From assembly GCA_044426355.1 (NCBI GenBank), contig JAWXUO010000069.1, forward strand, positions 1-7,395: 7,395 bases of DNA, written 5' to 3'. This document shows positions 5,178-7,395 of the stretch, piece by piece. Position 1 is the stretch's first letter; each line of letters starts with the position of its first letter. Both the position numbers and the translations under genes were made by a program. This stretch comes from CAYJLC01 sp044426355. GTDB lineage: Bacteria; Bacillota; Clostridia; Oscillospirales; Butyricicoccaceae. The notes below the pieces were generated by a model. The model was not told the DNA's origin. It was given only the letters and a program-made list of their open reading frames with translations, and did not search any database.

Positions 5178-6209
5178 TTAATCTTCAATATCAATATCTA
5201 AAGTTTGCATTATTCCACGAATATAACCGATAGCATAAGCCATTCCGATTTCGTTAGCAGGTTCGACACTAACTAATGGTGTGTGGTCTGGCATAAGCAA
5301 ACCAGTGTAGCCACTTTCTTTATAAGCTTGTAAAGATTTTACCATATCCATATCACCTTCGTCGATGAATACTTCTGTATATGAATCTTTTACAGTTCCG
5401 ATAATATTTCTAAAGTGAACATAACCGATTTTCTTTTTGCCTGCAAAATATCTAATAGCATCATATACATCAACACCAGATTCGCCAAAAACACCTTGAC
5501 AAAATTCGATACAGTTTGATGGACTATCATATTTAGCAAAAAGTTCGTCATATCTTTCTTTATTTATAAGTATACGAGAAGTGTTTTTCATAACTGGTAC
5601 AGGAGGGTCATCAGGGTGTGCTGCCATAATAACTCCTGCTTCTTCTGCAACAGGGATAAGTTGAGATAAAGCCCAGTCACGACGCTGTAGCATTTCTTCT
5701 AAAGAAACGAAAGGTAAATCGCCCTCTGGTGCATCAGGCATTACAATTCTGTTAAAAACAGTCCCAAGAGGCATACTACCATTTATAGGTGCAGTTTTTG
5801 AATCAAAACGAACTGTTTTAGCACCACCACGAGCAGTTGCAGGCTCTAAACCTGTAACACCTGCGATAGATAAGTTATAACCCATAACTTTAATGCCAGC
5901 TTTACCCATATTTTCTATACAACGTTTAACATCGTCTAGTTGTTTTTCTTTTCCTGGTAAATCAAGCAAAACTTTGTAATGTAAACTAGGGTGAAAGTTT
6001 TCAAAACCTTCAATTTTAACGCCATTTTCAGCGTAGAATTTTTTAAGAGCAACTAATTCATCTACAGACCAAGGACCAACCCCTGAATCTGGAAATAATT
6101 CCTTATCTGGCATAAAAACTACTGCATGAGGAGCACCGATTTGTGCTAAATATTGTATGTGTTCCTTGTTAACACGAGCAGGACCACGAACACCCATTCC
6201 GACTTTCAT
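5178..6209 (-). CDS. UxuA/mannonate dehydratase-family protein, paralogue D (first of the operon)
   Basis: A 343-residue TIM-barrel protein of the same family. I place the start at the ATG at 6209 (MKVGMGVRG), because it matches the N termini of the other three and lies 8 nt after AAAGGTGG (6218-6225). A GTG four codons upstream (6219-6221) is in frame but sits inside that ribosome binding site. Expected ligands are His198 (AAHPDDPP, the classical UxuA form), Cys237 (EFCQGV), His265 (YVHFRN) and Asp308, with His309 following. The CxG motif is followed by Val240, where the other copies have Thr. The loop before ARGGA is one residue shorter and reads LEPAT (121-125) instead of TGPF or SGNW. The tail is MAYAIGY (323-329). 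It lies directly behind the candidate promoter, so it is probably the first gene transcribed. Exact substrate unknown. Confidence 0.88.
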   Translation of the reverse strand: MKVGMGVRGPARVNKEHIQYLAQIGAPHAVVFMPDKELFPDSGVGPWSVDELVALKKFYAENGVKIEGFENFHPSLHYKVLLDLPGKEKQLDDVKRCIENMGKAGIKVMGYNLSIAGVTGLEPATARGGAKTVRFDSKTAPINGSMPLGTVFNRIVMPDAPEGDLPFVSLEEMLQRRDWALSQLIPVAEEAGVIMAAHPDDPPVPVMKNTSRILINKERYDELFAKYDSPSNCIEFCQGVFGESGVDVYDAIRYFAGKKKIGYVHFRNIIGTVKDSYTEVFIDEGDMDMVKSLQAYKESGYTGLLMPDHTPLVSVEPANEIGMAYAIGYIRGIMQTLDIDIED

Positions 6210-6217
6210 AATACAGA

Positions 6218-6225
6218 CCACCTTT
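6218..6225 (-). promoter_or_regulatory. Ribosome binding site that decides the start of paralogue D
   Basis: The minus strand reads AAAGGTGG, 8 nt before ATG 6207-6209. The in-frame upstream GTG (6219-6221) is part of this site and cannot plausibly be the initiator. The same AAAGGTGG core precedes paralogue B. Confidence 0.8.
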
Positions 6226-6255
6226 CAGTTTTTAAAAAATTTATTTATACTTTAT

Positions 6256-6284
6256 ATAATATAACTTTTAATGCTAAAAAACAA
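6256..6284 (-). promoter_or_regulatory. Candidate promoter of the four-gene operon
   Basis: On the minus strand, TTGTTT (6279-6284) and TATTAT (6256-6261) are separated by exactly 17 bp. They match the -35 consensus at three and the -10 consensus at five of six positions. Initiation would fall near 6249, about 40 nt before the ATG of paralogue D. The region is almost pure A/T, so chance matches are likely and other -10 registers (for example TATATA nearby) are possible. Confidence 0.45.
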
Positions 6285-6292
6285 TGATGATA

Positions 6293-6319
6293 TTGTACAA
6301 TAATATTTATTAAATATTA
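6293..6319. repeat. Adjacent palindromes upstream of the operon promoter
   Basis: TTGTACAA (6293-6300) is a perfect 8-bp palindrome. It is followed directly by TAATATTTA (6301-6309), one T, and TAAATATTA (6311-6319), a perfect 9-bp inverted repeat. They lie just upstream of the -35 and downstream of the glycyl-tRNA synthetase stop. They could be an operator or the weak 3' end of the synthetase transcript. The AT-only content makes chance palindromes fairly likely. Confidence 0.35.
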
Positions 6320-6335
6320 GTTAATACCACAAAAT

Positions 6336-7395
6336 TTAGAATTTTATTCTGTCTTCGATATATTTATCAAGCTCAGAAATAGGGATACGAACTTGTTGCA
6401 TAGAATCACGTTCACGAACTGTAACGCAATTATCAGCCACGACACCTTTTTCAGGGTCGCCTACAGTTTGGAAATCGACAGTAACGCAAAACGGAGTACC
6501 GATTTCGTCTTCACGACGGTATCTTTTACCGATAGAGCCTGTATCATCAAAATCAATACTATATTTATGCGAAAGAGAGTTCCAAAGTTCCATGCCCTTA
6601 TCAGATAATTTTTTAGAAAGTGGTAAAATTGCAAATTTATATGGTGCAAGAGCAGGGTGCAAACGCAAAACTGTTCTTATATCGTCATTTCCGTTTTTAT
6701 CTTGTCCGATAACTTCTTCATCATAAGCATCACACAAGAAAGCAAGTGCAACACGGTCTGCCCCTAGAGATGGTTCTATAACATATGGGATATATTTTTC
6801 GTTTGTTTCAGGGTCAAAATATAGCATGTCATCGCCAGAATGTTCGGCGTGTTGAGTTAAATCAAAATTAGTTCTCGATGCAACACCCCAAAGTTCTCCC
6901 CAACCAAACGGAAACTTAAATTCTATATCAGTAGTAGCGTTTGAGTAGTGCGAAAGTTCTTCTTGCTCATGCTCACGCATTTTAATGCTTTCTTCTTGCA
7001 TATTAAGCGATAAAAGCCAATCTTTACAGAATTTTTGCCAATATTCAAACCATTCCATTTCTGTTCCTGGTTTACAGAAAAATTCTAGCTCCATTTGTTC
7101 AAATTCACGAGTTCTAAAAGTGAAATTCCCTGGAGTTATTTCGTTTCTAAAAGATTTACCTATTTGACCTACACCAAAAGGAACTTTACGTCTTGTTGTA
7201 CGTTGAATATTTTTAAAATTCACAAAAATACCTTGAGCAGTTTCTGGGCGAAGATATAGGGTAGTTGATGTATCTTCTGTAACGCCTTGGAAAGTTTTAA
7301 ACATTAAGTTAAAGCTACGAATATCAGTAAAATTTAGTTTTCCACAGTCAGGGCATACGATATTGTTATCGCTTATGTGTTTACTCATTTGTTCA
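6336..7395 (-). CDS. glyQS: Glycyl-tRNA synthetase, dimeric single-chain type (partial, N terminus outside window)
   Basis: This class II aminoacyl-tRNA synthetase charges tRNA-Gly with glycine in the cytosol. The frame stays open to the right edge, so the internal ATG at 7388 is not the true start; by comparison with the Bacillus enzyme (about 460 residues) roughly 105-115 N-terminal residues are missing. Counting from that Met, one zinc-type CPDC pair is at 12-15 and its expected partner CxxC is in the missing part. Then come FNLMFKTFQG (26-35), LRPETAQGIFVNF (46-58), motif 2 FRNEI...FRTREFEQMELEFF (80-104), the EELSHYSNATTDIEF block (143-157) and motif 3 EPSLGADRVALAFL (205-218). The anticodon-binding domain is about 248-350, with GSIGKRYRREDEIGTPF (284-300). 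The match to the family is nearly continuous, and the gene appears intact as far as visible. It is a separate unit from the downstream operon, and its promoter or any T-box leader lies outside. Confidence 0.96.
   Translation of the reverse strand, partial: EQMSKHISDNNIVCPDCGKLNFTDIRSFNLMFKTFQGVTEDTSTTLYLRPETAQGIFVNFKNIQRTTRRKVPFGVGQIGKSFRNEITPGNFTFRTREFEQMELEFFCKPGTEMEWFEYWQKFCKDWLLSLNMQEESIKMREHEQEELSHYSNATTDIEFKFPFGWGELWGVASRTNFDLTQHAEHSGDDMLYFDPETNEKYIPYVIEPSLGADRVALAFLCDAYDEEVIGQDKNGNDDIRTVLRLHPALAPYKFAILPLSKKLSDKGMELWNSLSHKYSIDFDDTGSIGKRYRREDEIGTPFCVTVDFQTVGDPEKGVVADNCVTVRERDSMQQVRIPISELDKYIEDRIKF

Noticed and set aside
6276..6296. Possible intrinsic terminator after glycyl-tRNA synthetase (ACAAT, 6-nt loop, ATTGT, then T's on the minus strand)
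   Set aside because: The stem is only five base pairs with one G-C pair, and it overlaps the candidate -35; too weak to call.
6393..7167. Short frames overlapping glycyl-tRNA synthetase on both strands (6393-6608 plus, 6461-6649 minus, 6985-7167 plus)
   Set aside because: The synthetase frame is nearly continuous with its family across all of these positions.

Overview
This AT-rich window carries six protein-coding genes, all on the minus strand. It looks like a chromosome segment of a low-GC Gram-positive anaerobe of the class Clostridia. The grounds are a single-chain dimeric-type glycyl-tRNA synthetase, strong purine-rich ribosome binding sites (AGAAAGGTGG, AAAGGAG), intrinsic terminators with T runs, and a secreted repeat protein of the FTMDGGTISGN type. 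The genus cannot be fixed from the sequence alone.

In transcription order (right to left): (1) the C-terminal three quarters of glycyl-tRNA synthetase, cut by the right edge; (2) a short AT-only intergenic region with a plausible promoter; (3) four tandem paralogues, each 343-346 residues, of the UxuA/mannonate dehydratase family (TIM-barrel, PF03786-like), called D, C, B and A here. They run from 6209 to 1970. Gaps C-B and B-A are only 15 and 19 nt and hold just the next ribosome binding site. The D-C gap is 63 nt and holds a perfect 14-bp hairpin. (4) A terminator region follows, with two copies of a 21-nt direct repeat and several hairpins. (5) Last comes a secreted, threonine/serine/glycine-rich beta-helix repeat protein with its own extended -10 promoter. 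Upstream of that promoter are two direct repeats 21 bp apart, arranged like a LytTR-family activator site.

The four dehydratase-like proteins keep the residues expected to bind the metal (His, Cys, His, Asp) and the His after the Asp. They differ from classical UxuA around the active-site PDH motif and in the region where the catalytic Tyr is expected. Four such paralogues in one apparent operon, with no uxaC, uxuB, kdgK, kdgA or transporter in view, is the most unusual feature. It suggests related but distinct sugar-acid substrates, or a hetero-oligomer, rather than simple redundancy. The surface protein is probably an independent unit. It ends in the middle of a repeat with no visible wall anchor, only 9 nt from the left edge.
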